A stretch of DNA of 64,000 nucleotides. It comes from Marinihelvus sp942491555. GTDB taxonomy: Bacteria; Pseudomonadota; Gammaproteobacteria; Xanthomonadales; SZUA-36. The notes under the pieces are model-generated. The model saw only the letters and a list, made by a program, of their open reading frames with translations. It did no database searches and was not told the origin of the DNA. Of this stretch, positions 35,805-44,730 are shown in pieces; positions within the stretch are counted from its first letter, which is position 1, and each line of letters starts with the position of its first letter. The stretch lies in assembly GCA_942491555.1 (NCBI GenBank), contig CALOBN010000002.1, forward strand, positions 372,001 through 436,000, written 5' to 3'. The position numbers were made by a program, and so were the translations under genes.

Positions 35805-38205
35805 TCAGAAAGCGTAACGTATGCTCAGTTGCCATTCACGCGGTCTGGCGTAAACCTGTTCAACGTAGGCAGCGGAGGTATCAAAGGCAGAGTTACCGGT
35901 AGTCAGAATGGTCTCGTCCAGAACATTACGCACCCCGCCGAGTATCTGCCACTGCTCACCGGGCAGGTCCCAGGCCAGGGAAAGGTTCAGCAACTGGTAG
36001 GCCTCCTGGCGAATTTGCGGTGAATTAATCGCATCATTGAACTGGCTGTCCTGCCAGGACCAGTCGAGGCGCGGTGAAAGCTCGCCGCCGCCCGCCAGTT
36101 CATGAACGTAGATGATGCCAAGACTTGTGCTCCATTCAGGCGCATTGACAAGGTCGTTATCCAGGTTTACGCCTGATGCCTGGGCCGCCCCGGACAATTC
36201 ATCGTAGCCGGTTTTCAGCCAGGCGCCGGTGATTCTGAGGGTCCAGTTTTCGTCAATCAACCAGTCTGATTCCAGTTCCGCTCCCTGGATATGGGCTTTG
36301 CCTGCATTCACGGTCAGCGGGTTGAATGATTCGCGAACAATGATCTGCAGGTCATCATAGCTGGCGTCAAAAACCGCGAGGCTCCACTGCAGGCGCCCCG
36401 CCAGGCTGCTGCCTTTGAGTCCGAACTCCAGGTTGGCCAGGGTTTCCGGGCCAAAGGTGCTGGGCTTGCCATCCGCAGTGGGGCCCGACGAAGCGCTGAT
36501 CAAACCCTCCGCTCTTGTAACCGGTGGAATAGGTCAGGTAGGCCATGATACCGCTGTCGAAGTGATAGGCCAGGTCAATGTTGTAATCCGTATGGTCAAA
36601 GTCTGCATCATTATCCTGAAAGGTAAGGATGCGTGTACCGGCAGGTAGCGGGCCGGTGGGCCCAAGATATTGCCCTGCGAGCAGTGGCCAGGTTGGCGGA
36701 AAAAATCCCGGTACACCACCCATGGAAGCATCACCCTGAACGTACTGATCCGGGGTAAAGGTCTTACGATCTTCCGTATGTCGGATTCCCATGGAGAGGG
36801 TCAGGCGGTCGCTCAGGTCACGCGCCGCATGGGCAAATACGGCCCAGGAGCGATTGTGATAGAAGCCGCCGCTGCGCAAAGCGCCACCCGGAACGGTAAC
36901 ATCAACCTTGTTGAAGCCATCCTCATCAAAGTAAAACAGGCCGGCCACGCCCTGCAGTGAATCGCCCGCATCAAAACGCAGCTGAAATTCCTGGCTGAAC
37001 TGCTCATGATCAAAATCATCACGTGTAGCAAAAATATTGGCCGGCGTATTGTCACCATCCCTGGATGAAAACATGTCCATGGTTCGCCAGCCTGTGGTCG
37101 ATAGCAGCGTGTAGGTGCGGTTCATATCCCAGGTCAGGGTCAGGGCCACACCACCATTGCTCAGGCGGGACGCCAGCGGATAGGTTCCCTCGGAGATGAA
37201 AGGACCCGGAACCACAGATGGATCATAGCAACCCGGTGCACCCAGCACGGGCACGCCGGGCGGGGGAAAGGATGGCGGACCACTGCCTGGCGTGGCGTCG
37301 AATCCCGGATTGATATTCACCGCTGTACAGCTGGCGAGCAGGCCATTGCCAAAGTTTCCGAAGGGCTGCCTGTCATTCAGGCCGCCATTCACGACCGGCG
37401 CGCCATTTTCATCAATGCGCGTCATATCGGTCACCAGGAACAGGTTCACATCGGGTGCCAGTTGTCCATCCAGGGCGGCCCGAAACCCCCATCGATCGCG
37501 ATCACCAGTTTTGATGCCGTCACTGACCCGCGTGACATAGCCATCCTGGACTTCCCGATACAGCGTCGTATTGACCGCATAGTCCTGATTCAGGGGCTGG
37601 TTCCAGTTGAAGGTCAGTTCGCGCAATGCGTCCGTACCAATACGCGCCTCCAGGGTTCCGCCGCTCCAGCTCGTCTCCGGCCGCCGCGTATGGATGCTGA
37701 TGGCGCCGCCGATGGCATTTCTGCCAAACAGCGTTCCCTGAGGGCCCCGCAGTACCTCGATACGCGCGACATTGACCAGATCAAGCACGTTGCCGGGCGC
37801 TCTTGCGAGATAGATCCCGTCGAGGTAAATCGCCACACCAGGGTCAGTGACCGGGGTGAAATCGGTTTGTCCCACGCCGCGAATAAAGATCTGGCCTACT
37901 GAACTGGATCCCGAAGATGGCGCCGTGGCATCGAATTCAAGGTTTGGCACGATGGTCGTGAGTTGGTCGGCCCGGTAAATCTGCTGCAGCCGCAGATCCG
38001 GTCCGGTCAGGGCGCTGATGGAGATGGGAACATCCTGAACACTCTCTTCCCTGCGCCTGGCGGTGACGAGGACCTCTTCTATGTCCCCGGCAAGCTGTGG
38101 CGCAGGTCCTGGTGATTCTGTTTGTGCAACAGCGATACTGGCGACAGGCAGGGCCAGCATCGCACAAAGAACGGGCAACAGGTGCTCAATTCGGCAGTCG
38201 AACAT
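35805..38205 (-). pseudogene. TonB-dependent receptor, interrupted by a +1 frameshift
   Basis: Two overlapping frames make one receptor: 38205-36367 (612 codons, N-terminal part) and a second frame whose in-phase part ends at 35805 with LSIRYAF, a typical beta-barrel C-terminus. The switch is at the GGGCCCC run (minus strand, 36486-36480): removing one base joins QRFVGP to TADGKPSTFGPETLANLE and gives a 799-residue protein. Visible parts are a signal peptide ending near ASIAVAQ, the EEVLVTARRREESVQDVPISIS start of the plug, and the barrel. The substrate is unknown. It could be a true pseudogene, a phase-variable tract or a sequencing error. First gene of the ubiE-menA-BASS operon. Confidence 0.85.
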
Positions 38206-38368
38206 GATTTATTTTTCTGCTTTCTGACCGGCCTTCAAAGAGCATATCAAAGCAACAAAGGGCGCGCTGCGTAAACAGGAGATCGAGAGGAAAAAAGCCC
38301 ATTATGACCAGCTGCGGGGATCAGGCGCTTTGAAAGGCTTGAACCTTTTTGAGGATCAGGGCATCCTA

Positions 38369-38572
38369 ATGACGATGGGCTCCATGCAACCTTCGCACGT
38401 TATTTCCCCCTGCATCCAATGCTGCACCCTGGATGAGGAGGGCGTGTGCAAGGGCTGCCATCGGACAAAAAACGAAATTATGCTCTGGACCCGGCTGACC
38501 CTTGATGGTCAGCGCGAAGTTCTGCGCCGCTGCCGGGCACGCGCCGGCAAAGCGGTTGCAAAGCAAGCCTGA
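38369..38572 (+). CDS. DUF1289 domain-containing protein
   Basis: 67 aa from ATG 38369, which has AGGG 7 nt upstream; a TTG at 38330 would add 13 residues. The core SPCIQCCTLDEEGVCKGCHRTKNEIMLW carries the cysteine pattern (seen in pieces) of DUF1289, a small probable metal-binding domain of unknown function. Convergent with the LysM gene. Confidence 0.85.
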   Translation: MTMGSMQPSHVISPCIQCCTLDEEGVCKGCHRTKNEIMLWTRLTLDGQREVLRRCRARAGKAVAKQA

Positions 38573-38617
38573 AACAAACATCCCGGCGCATCCCGGCGTC
38601 GGCCGTGTTGTGACCTG

Positions 38618-39187
38618 TTACCTGGGCGGCAATTTTAAAACCTGACCGGGTTTGATCAGGTCAGGGTTGTCCAGAATATCGCGGTTTGCATCAAAAATCG
38701 CATGGTAGCGGTTACCACTCCCGTAATGCGCTGCGGCGATCTTCCACAGACTGTCGCCGGGTTGAACGGTGTAAGTTTCCATTGACTCTGCGGCCGCATC
38801 GGCCGGTTGGGTCTCAGTCGCGGCGGGTGTTGACGGCTCTGCTGGCGGAGCGGTTTCTGCTACCGGATCAGCAGCAGGCCCGACTTCGGCAGCCGGAGCA
38901 GGTTCTGCCTCGGCTTCAGTGACTTCAGGCTTGGGCACGCCCACGACCAGCTCGTTTTTGACCGTTGAGATCTGAGGAATTTCTCCGACAATCTTGCCGA
39001 CCTTTTCCAGGGTCGCCTGATCCTTGACCTGTCCGGTTATGGTGACAAGGCCATCAGCACCAAACTTGAAGTCCATCGCGGACGGATCGATGCCAGCCTC
39101 TTTCAGCACAAGGCTGGGGCCCTTGATGCCCTCCGCGCTTTTTTCTTTGCCACCCAGAGCGTTCTTGATCGAATCGAAAAATCCCAT
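38618..39187 (-). CDS. BON-LysM protein, Kbp/YgaU-like
   Basis: 189 aa. The N-terminus MGFFDSIKNALGGKE is close to that of E. coli Kbp (YgaU, 149 aa). A BON domain (about 20-85) and a C-terminal LysM domain (about 138-187, YTVQPGDSLWKIAAAHYG) are joined by a Pro/Ala/Glu-rich linker longer than in E. coli. Kbp is a cytoplasmic or periplasmic K+-binding protein. No signal peptide is visible here. The gene is 91 nt behind the tolC-like gene on the same strand. Confidence 0.85.
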   Translation of the reverse strand: MGFFDSIKNALGGKEKSAEGIKGPSLVLKEAGIDPSAMDFKFGADGLVTITGQVKDQATLEKVGKIVGEIPQISTVKNELVVGVPKPEVTEAEAEPAPAAEVGPAADPVAETAPPAEPSTPAATETQPADAAAESMETYTVQPGDSLWKIAAAHYGSGNRYHAIFDANRDILDNPDLIKPGQVLKLPPR

Positions 39188-39278
39188 GATGTGTTCCTTA
39201 CTATCGAAAGTGAGAACCCAATCATAAGATCACTTGGAGGTCAGCGCCAATGAAAGCGTGACGTTCACCATCAGTGGC

Positions 39279-40760
39279 TTAACGAACAATGTAGGGATCT
39301 TCATCCCGGGATATGGGTGTGATACCCAGGCGATTGAGGTCCACGACGGCGGCATCGTAGTCGGCGCGGGCAACGCGTGTCTGAAGCTCGGCCTCGAGCA
39401 GGGTAATACGCGCGTTTGCAGCGGTTTCCTCGCGCACATTGACCAGGAAGAAGTCACTGGCTCCGCTTTCAAACCGGCGTATTTCCGAATCCCGCATAAT
39501 GTCGGACTGTTGCACCCCGACCTCCGCCAGGAGTTGCAATTGCCTGGCAAAGGCCAGTTCCAGCAAAATATTGCGAACTTCGAGCTCAATCTGGTCTTCT
39601 CTGAGCTGCTGTTCATAGGCGGCAGCCTGCAATTCGGCCTGAGCCGCAGCAAGACGACCCCTGGCGGTGCGCTGTTGCAGTGGTATTGAGAAGGTCAGGC
39701 CCAGTATGGCATCGGTGCCTGGCCGCGAAGGCCCACCCTCTGCTACGGCACCAAAACCCTGCTGGAGCTCAACGCCCAGATCAAGACGCGGCTTGAGTTC
39801 GTTTTCGGCGAGCGCGATATCGTTTTGTACCTGGATCATTGTCGTGCGCAGCAAGTCCAGTTCCGGCCGGCGGTCCAGGGCGTTCGCGGTAGCCGTTTCG
39901 GGAAGCACGGCAGGATCGTCCGGACGGCCCAGTTGCTCCTTTGATGGCAGACGCGCGATCCCGGGCTCCTGTGGGCGGCCATCTTCGTCCCGGTAATAGA
40001 AAGACAAGGCGTTGCCAGCCTTCATCAGATCACGTCGGGAGGCGGTCACCAGCACCTGGCGACGCGCGATATTTTGCTGGTTTTCGGTCAGAAAGATCTC
40101 TGCGGCGGCCCCACGGCGAACCTGTTCAATCAGGCCCACCTGGCGCTCAGTGGCAATGCGCAGCAGGTCAGCATAGACATTGACCTGGCGGCCCAGCGCT
40201 ACCCAGCGCCAGTAAGCGATCAGCGCGCGCTGCTGGACGCCAATCTTGGTCAGCAACACGTCCAGTTCCGCGGCTTCGCGGCGGATTTGCGCGTCCATCA
40301 GGCCAATGCGCTGCGGATCCGTTTCACGATTGCGCAGAAGATTGAACAGGGCGCCGGCTTTCAGGGTGCCACCCGTGTCTGTGTAGAACTGATCCTCATA
40401 GATGGGGAAGGTCCCGTTGGACACACTGTAGCCGCCATAGACATCCGCACCGATGCCGGGCAAACGCTGTTTGGCCCCTCCCTGCAGTACCGAGCCGTCA
40501 TAGAACCCGTCAACCCGGCTCAGGCCTTCCACATCAAACACCAGGTCGAAGGCACCTTCTGCCTCCAGAACCCGGCCGGCGGCGCCACGCAGTTCCGCCA
40601 GGCTGGCGAGAATCTTTGGAAAGTGTCGCTCGGAGGCGGCCAGAACTTCTGCGGGCAGCAAAGGGTCCTCAGCAGGGTTTTGCTCATCGGCAAGGGCGAC
40701 CGGTGCAAAAAGAGCTGCAATCAAGGCCAGTCCAAGCAGGCTGATTACACGGATCATCAT
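39279..40760 (-). CDS. TolC-family outer membrane efflux protein
   Basis: 493 aa with an N-terminal signal peptide (LALIAALFAPVALADEQ). Two long heptad-rich helical regions and the duplicated TolC fold are visible, with ALDRRPELDLLRTTMIQVQNDIALAENELKPRLDLG in the middle (read in pieces). It forms the outer-membrane tunnel of a tripartite exporter. It overlaps the HlyD-like gene by 4 nt (ATGA) and is the third gene of the ABC-HlyD-TolC operon. Confidence 0.9.
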   Translation of the reverse strand: MMIRVISLLGLALIAALFAPVALADEQNPAEDPLLPAEVLAASERHFPKILASLAELRGAAGRVLEAEGAFDLVFDVEGLSRVDGFYDGSVLQGGAKQRLPGIGADVYGGYSVSNGTFPIYEDQFYTDTGGTLKAGALFNLLRNRETDPQRIGLMDAQIRREAAELDVLLTKIGVQQRALIAYWRWVALGRQVNVYADLLRIATERQVGLIEQVRRGAAAEIFLTENQQNIARRQVLVTASRRDLMKAGNALSFYYRDEDGRPQEPGIARLPSKEQLGRPDDPAVLPETATANALDRRPELDLLRTTMIQVQNDIALAENELKPRLDLGVELQQGFGAVAEGGPSRPGTDAILGLTFSIPLQQRTARGRLAAAQAELQAAAYEQQLREDQIELEVRNILLELAFARQLQLLAEVGVQQSDIMRDSEIRRFESGASDFFLVNVREETAANARITLLEAELQTRVARADYDAAVVDLNRLGITPISRDEDPYIVR

Positions 40761-41794
40761 TGCGCTGATCCACCATTCCCTGCGTCTCCGGCGGGCAGTT
40801 GGGGTGGGAAATTATTCATCTGGCGCCACAATTCAAAGCCGACCGGAACGGTATCAAGCAACACCCAGCCACGGGCGCCTGAGCCGAAGCGCACAAAGCG
40901 GTCATCCGGCCAGGGGTGCTCAGCGGTTTTGTCTTCCGTGATCAGCACCCTGAACCGGCCATTGGTCTGGGCCGAGGGGTCAACGGCATAGACTTCGCCG
41001 CCAAAGGTACCCACAGCCAGGTTTGGCCACCCGCTAAATTGCACCATGGGCCAGCCTTCAAACTGCAGGCGGACTTTCGCGCCGGGCTGGATCAGTGCCA
41101 CATCCCGGCCGTCGATAAACAATTCAACAGCGCGCCCGACATTGTCCGGCACAAAACTTGCCAACACATCCCCGGCGTTTACAAAGGTCGCGGAATCACC
41201 TGCGTTCAGCTGCGAGATAACGCCGTCCCGTGGGGCACGAACGATCTGCACGGACTGGCGTGAAAGGTTGACTTCCATTCGGGTCAGCTCGGCCGCAGCC
41301 TCGGCCACACTGGAGCGCAGTTGCTCCACGCGAATCCGTGCCTGTTCATAATCCCGTTGGGATGCCAGGCCCTCATCAAACAGATCGCGCATGCGGTTCA
41401 TATCCAGGACCGCGGTCTGTTCCGCGATTTTAGCGGAGTCCAGCTTGGCCTGAACCTGGGCGCGCTCGGCGTTCAGCCGCTCAATAAGCTGCGGATCGTT
41501 ATCGACGATGCGCACAATCGGGTCGCCCACCGCTACCGGTGAGCCATCGCGCACATACCATTCCTGAATCCTGCCCGGGACCAGGGCGTTGATCTCCTGC
41601 AGCCGGTCATTGGGGTTCAGGGCGGTCACAGCGCCGAAGCCGTTGGTGGTTTGCACCCAGGGTGTGAACGCAAGAAACGCGGCAGCCGCGATCGAGATAA
41701 TAGCGATCAACCAGCCTATGGCGCGCATGACACGCGGTACGCGAATCCGGTTCAGGGTGCGGAACTGTTCAATGTCCTGGGGGTGCAGTGGCAT
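40757..41794 (-). CDS. HlyD-family periplasmic adaptor
   Basis: 345 aa. It has one N-terminal transmembrane helix (about 26-45), a lipoyl/biotinyl-like half-motif around VPGRIQEWYVRDGSPVAVGD, a coiled-coil hairpin (about 105-190), the second half-motif IVRAPRDGVISQLNAGDSA, and a beta-barrel C-terminal part. It bridges an inner-membrane ABC protein and TolC. It starts 12 nt after the ABC gene. Confidence 0.92.
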   Translation of the reverse strand: MPLHPQDIEQFRTLNRIRVPRVMRAIGWLIAIISIAAAAFLAFTPWVQTTNGFGAVTALNPNDRLQEINALVPGRIQEWYVRDGSPVAVGDPIVRIVDNDPQLIERLNAERAQVQAKLDSAKIAEQTAVLDMNRMRDLFDEGLASQRDYEQARIRVEQLRSSVAEAAAELTRMEVNLSRQSVQIVRAPRDGVISQLNAGDSATFVNAGDVLASFVPDNVGRAVELFIDGRDVALIQPGAKVRLQFEGWPMVQFSGWPNLAVGTFGGEVYAVDPSAQTNGRFRVLITEDKTAEHPWPDDRFVRFGSGARGWVLLDTVPVGFELWRQMNNFPPQLPAGDAGNGGSAQ

Positions 41795-41806
41795 ATCAGT
41801 GTCCGC

Positions 41807-43561
41807 TCAAAGCGCCGGCATCAGATCGGGGTTTGCAGTCTGCCCGGTGCTGTCTTCGCAGGCAGCCCCGTCGGTAACCTGGCACAGCTCGGCGAAGCTG
41901 TCGAAAACACGCTGCTCGTTGACGTCCAGATACAGATACAAGTCGTAACCAGCATCACGATAACGGCTGGAAAAGTCGATGATGGTTGTCTCAGATTCCT
42001 GCTGCAGCCGGTCCAGTGCCTCGCGCAATTGGGAGGTCAGCATGGAGTCATAAAGCTGTCCCAGTACCAGAACTTTCGGTTTCGCGAGGATTGCAGCGGC
42101 CAGTTTCAGCTGCATCGTTTCGGTGATGGTCAGCGGCCAGCCGGTCGATGCCACACGCGTATCCAGGCCGTCTTCAAGTTGCGCAATTGGCGCTTCGAGG
42201 CCAACGGTGCGGATGATTTCCAGAACACGCCGCGTGGACACGCTTTCCGCGCTCAGATTCAGGTACTCCCGAATGGTCATCTCTGTCGCATTGGGTCTGT
42301 CCAGAACGATGACTTCCTGACGCAGCTCATGCGCCGGCACCGCCATGATGTCCTGCCCGCCGAGGGTGACCAGGCCTCCCTTTGGTCTTTCGTGACGCTT
42401 GAGCAGATTGGTGACGGCGCGTTGGATTGCATGGGTTTTGGCAACACCCATGACGCGCGCTCCGCTGGGGAGACTGAAGGTCAAATCCATTGGCTGGCCA
42501 CGCGCATCGCCACGAACATGGACGAACTCCAGCGATGCATCGCCATCGAGCATCAGCGGGTTGGCAAGAGGTTCATCCTGCTCAATGTCATCAAACAGCG
42601 ACAGTTCTTCAAGCGCTGCACACAGCTCATAAAAATAGGCCAGGTAGGTGCCGAGTTGCGAGAGGCCGAAGAATACCGCGGACAACACAAGCTCCGCCGC
42701 GACCAGTTGGCCCAGGGAAAGCTGACCCTGGATAACCAGCCAGCCACCCAGACCCAGGAGTCCCGCACTCGCTACGGCATACAGCGCGATGAAGCACAGG
42801 GTCTGCGCAAAATGATGCCGGAAGTGTTTCTGGTGCCGGTCAATATAGTTTTCCGTCACCTCATCCGTGCGTCGCAACGCTTCGGCGATGTGATGCTCTG
42901 ATTTGAAGAAGCCGTTGGACGCGCCCAGTCCTTCAATCCATGCGGCTGCGGCATGTTTCTTGTGCGACACTTCCACAGCGCTCAGGATGGCCCGACGCCC
43001 CCAGACCAGCCAGATGAGCCAGATCATCAGGATGACGACCAGGTTAAAGGCCAGAAACAGCGGGTGATACAACGATGTCAGCGTAAAGCCTACGGCTGCC
43101 TGGAGAATGATCGTAAACCCCCCTACCAGCAGATTGGGGACCGTTTTTTGGACAATCAGGATGTCAAAGTATCGATTGAACAGGGTGCCTTTGTTGTAGT
43201 CCTGGAAAAACGGATTCAGTGCATAGACCGAGCGCAAGGCGATGGAAGACACCATGCGGGCGTAGAATCGCCGCTGGAACAGATCCATCAGATGGATGCG
43301 CATTGCATTAAGGAGCCCGGCACCGAGCAACAGGGTGAAAAGTGTTGCTGTGAGCACCACCAGCGGGGTCGTGAGGCCGGTGTGTGCCACGGTGTTGACC
43401 AGCATTTGTACGGATATGGGCAGGCCCAAAGACAGCACGCTGAGACCGACGCCATAAATAATCGCGAGGCTGTAGTAATTTCGCTCAGGGCCAAGTATTT
43501 TGAAGAAATAGGAGAAAATTTCCCTGAGGGACACATTTTTTGATAGTGCTTGGTCGCTCAT
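41807..43561 (-). CDS. ABC-exporter-like protein with degenerate ATPase domain
   Basis: 584 aa. Residues 1-325 form a normal six-helix ABC exporter membrane domain; 340-565 align with an exporter nucleotide-binding domain but every catalytic motif is lost. The P-loop is AKTHAIQRA (374-382) instead of GxxGxGKST. The signature is LTITE (477-481) instead of LSGGQ. Walker B ends LGQ (500-502) instead of LDE. The switch His is replaced by Ser near 532. Overall spacing is intact, so this is conserved drift rather than truncation. It should not hydrolyse ATP by the usual mechanism. It heads an operon with HlyD and TolC partners, and no second ABC protein is encoded beside it. Confidence 0.85.
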   Translation of the reverse strand: MSDQALSKNVSLREIFSYFFKILGPERNYYSLAIIYGVGLSVLSLGLPISVQMLVNTVAHTGLTTPLVVLTATLFTLLLGAGLLNAMRIHLMDLFQRRFYARMVSSIALRSVYALNPFFQDYNKGTLFNRYFDILIVQKTVPNLLVGGFTIILQAAVGFTLTSLYHPLFLAFNLVVILMIWLIWLVWGRRAILSAVEVSHKKHAAAAWIEGLGASNGFFKSEHHIAEALRRTDEVTENYIDRHQKHFRHHFAQTLCFIALYAVASAGLLGLGGWLVIQGQLSLGQLVAAELVLSAVFFGLSQLGTYLAYFYELCAALEELSLFDDIEQDEPLANPLMLDGDASLEFVHVRGDARGQPMDLTFSLPSGARVMGVAKTHAIQRAVTNLLKRHERPKGGLVTLGGQDIMAVPAHELRQEVIVLDRPNATEMTIREYLNLSAESVSTRRVLEIIRTVGLEAPIAQLEDGLDTRVASTGWPLTITETMQLKLAAAILAKPKVLVLGQLYDSMLTSQLREALDRLQQESETTIIDFSSRYRDAGYDLYLYLDVNEQRVFDSFAELCQVTDGAACEDSTGQTANPDLMPAL

Positions 43562-43677
43562 GATGCTCTCCGGTGCGAAGCCTTTTCCAGACCTTGTTTT
43601 ATTCTACAGTGCCTGCAAACCGCTGGCTGTACCACCGTATATCGATCAGAGCGTGCAGGAAATGACGTCAATTTGTG

Positions 43678-44679
43678 ATGAAGCAGGTGTCTGCTGGCAT
43701 GAAGGGTAAAGTTCTGCTGGCAGGTGCCACCGGTTATATCGGACGCGCGGTGGCCGCCGAACTCGTGGCGCGTGGCTATCAGGTGCTCGCCCTGGTTCGA
43801 CCCGGACGCACGCCGGAGCTCCCCGGCTGCTCGATTAAAACCATCGAGTTGACTGACAGGGCCGATTTGCTCGAAGCGCTGGAGCACGAGTCTTTTTCTG
43901 CCGTCGTATCCTGTATCGCATCACGAACCGGAGTGGCGGCTGATGCCTGGCTGGTCGACCATGATGCAAACCAGAATCTGCTTGCGGTGGCGAAGCACTC
44001 CGGGGCGCGTCGGTTCGTATTGCTGTCGGCAATTTGCGTGCAGAAACCCCGTCTGGCTTTTCAGCAGGCCAAGCTGGCGTTTGAACAGTCACTCACAGAA
44101 TCCGGAATGCCCTACAGCATCGTCAGGCCCACCGCGTTCTTCAAATCTCTTTCCGGACAGGTGGAGCGGGTCCGTGATGGAAGCCCGTTTCTGTTGTTCG
44201 GTGATGGGGAGCAGACCCGGTGTAAGCCCATCAGCGAGGCGGATCTCGCCCGCTTCATGATTGATCAGCTTGATCGAAGCGATGGGGAGTCGGCGATCCT
44301 GCCCATTGGCGGACCGGGACCTTCCATATCGCTCAGGCAACAGGGCGAGATGATTTTTGAACTGCTGGGTAAGCCTGCCAAATTCAGGTCGGTTCCGCCC
44401 GGCTTGTTGCGTTACGTATCAGCCGTTTTATCGCCGTTCGGACTAGTGTCGCAAAAGCTCGCAGACAAGGCCGAGCTGGCGCGCATTGGTCACTATTATG
44501 CTACCGAGTCCATGCTGCTCTGGGACGAGACATCTGCAGCCTACAGGGACGATGCGACTCCCGAGACGGGCACGGACACGCTGCGTGATTTTTATATCAG
44601 GGTTCTGGAAGAAGGCCTTGAAGGACAGGAGTTGGGTGCGCAAAAAATGTTTCGCGAGGTCAAAAAGAAAAAACCTTGA
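43678..44679 (+). CDS. bciA: Divinyl (proto)chlorophyllide 8-vinyl reductase BciA
   Basis: 333 aa from ATG 43678 (an ATG at 43699, MKGKVLLAG, is also possible). It has an extended-SDR Rossmann start VLLAGATGYIGRAVAAELV and the BciA/DVR landmark SAICVQKPRLAFQQAKLAFE, with SIVRPTAFFKSLSGQV and YYATESMLLWD towards the end. BciA reduces the C8 vinyl group with NADPH during (bacterio)chlorophyll synthesis. It is divergent from the ABC gene and convergent with the fpr end of the puf operon, marking the left edge of the photosynthesis cluster. Confidence 0.92.
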   Translation: MKQVSAGMKGKVLLAGATGYIGRAVAAELVARGYQVLALVRPGRTPELPGCSIKTIELTDRADLLEALEHESFSAVVSCIASRTGVAADAWLVDHDANQNLLAVAKHSGARRFVLLSAICVQKPRLAFQQAKLAFEQSLTESGMPYSIVRPTAFFKSLSGQVERVRDGSPFLLFGDGEQTRCKPISEADLARFMIDQLDRSDGESAILPIGGPGPSISLRQQGEMIFELLGKPAKFRSVPPGLLRYVSAVLSPFGLVSQKLADKAELARIGHYYATESMLLWDETSAAYRDDATPETGTDTLRDFYIRVLEEGLEGQELGAQKMFREVKKKKP

Positions 44680-44697
44680 GGGCAGGGCCATCAAGGT
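44661..44697 (-). terminator. Intrinsic terminator of the puf-idi-fpr operon
   Basis: Read on the minus strand: ACCTTGA, 11-nt loop, TCAAGGT (44697-44673), then TTTTTTCTTTTT. It is a 7-bp stem plus U-tract, 34 nt after the fpr stop. The U-tract is the complement of the Lys codons that end bciA, so the terminator lies inside the opposing gene. Confidence 0.75.
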
Positions 44698-44730
44698 CTG
44701 ATGTTTCAGTGCTGGCTTTGGAATGAAGCT

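Noticed and set aside
41651..42901. 416-codon open frame on the plus strand
   Set aside because: Lies antisense to the ABC gene, has no recognisable domain, and high GC opens long antisense frames; the minus-strand protein has clear ABC exporter architecture.
43598..43611. TGT-N8-ACA in front of bciA as a PpsR site
   Set aside because: The spacing between half sites is 8, not 12, so it does not fit the known operator.
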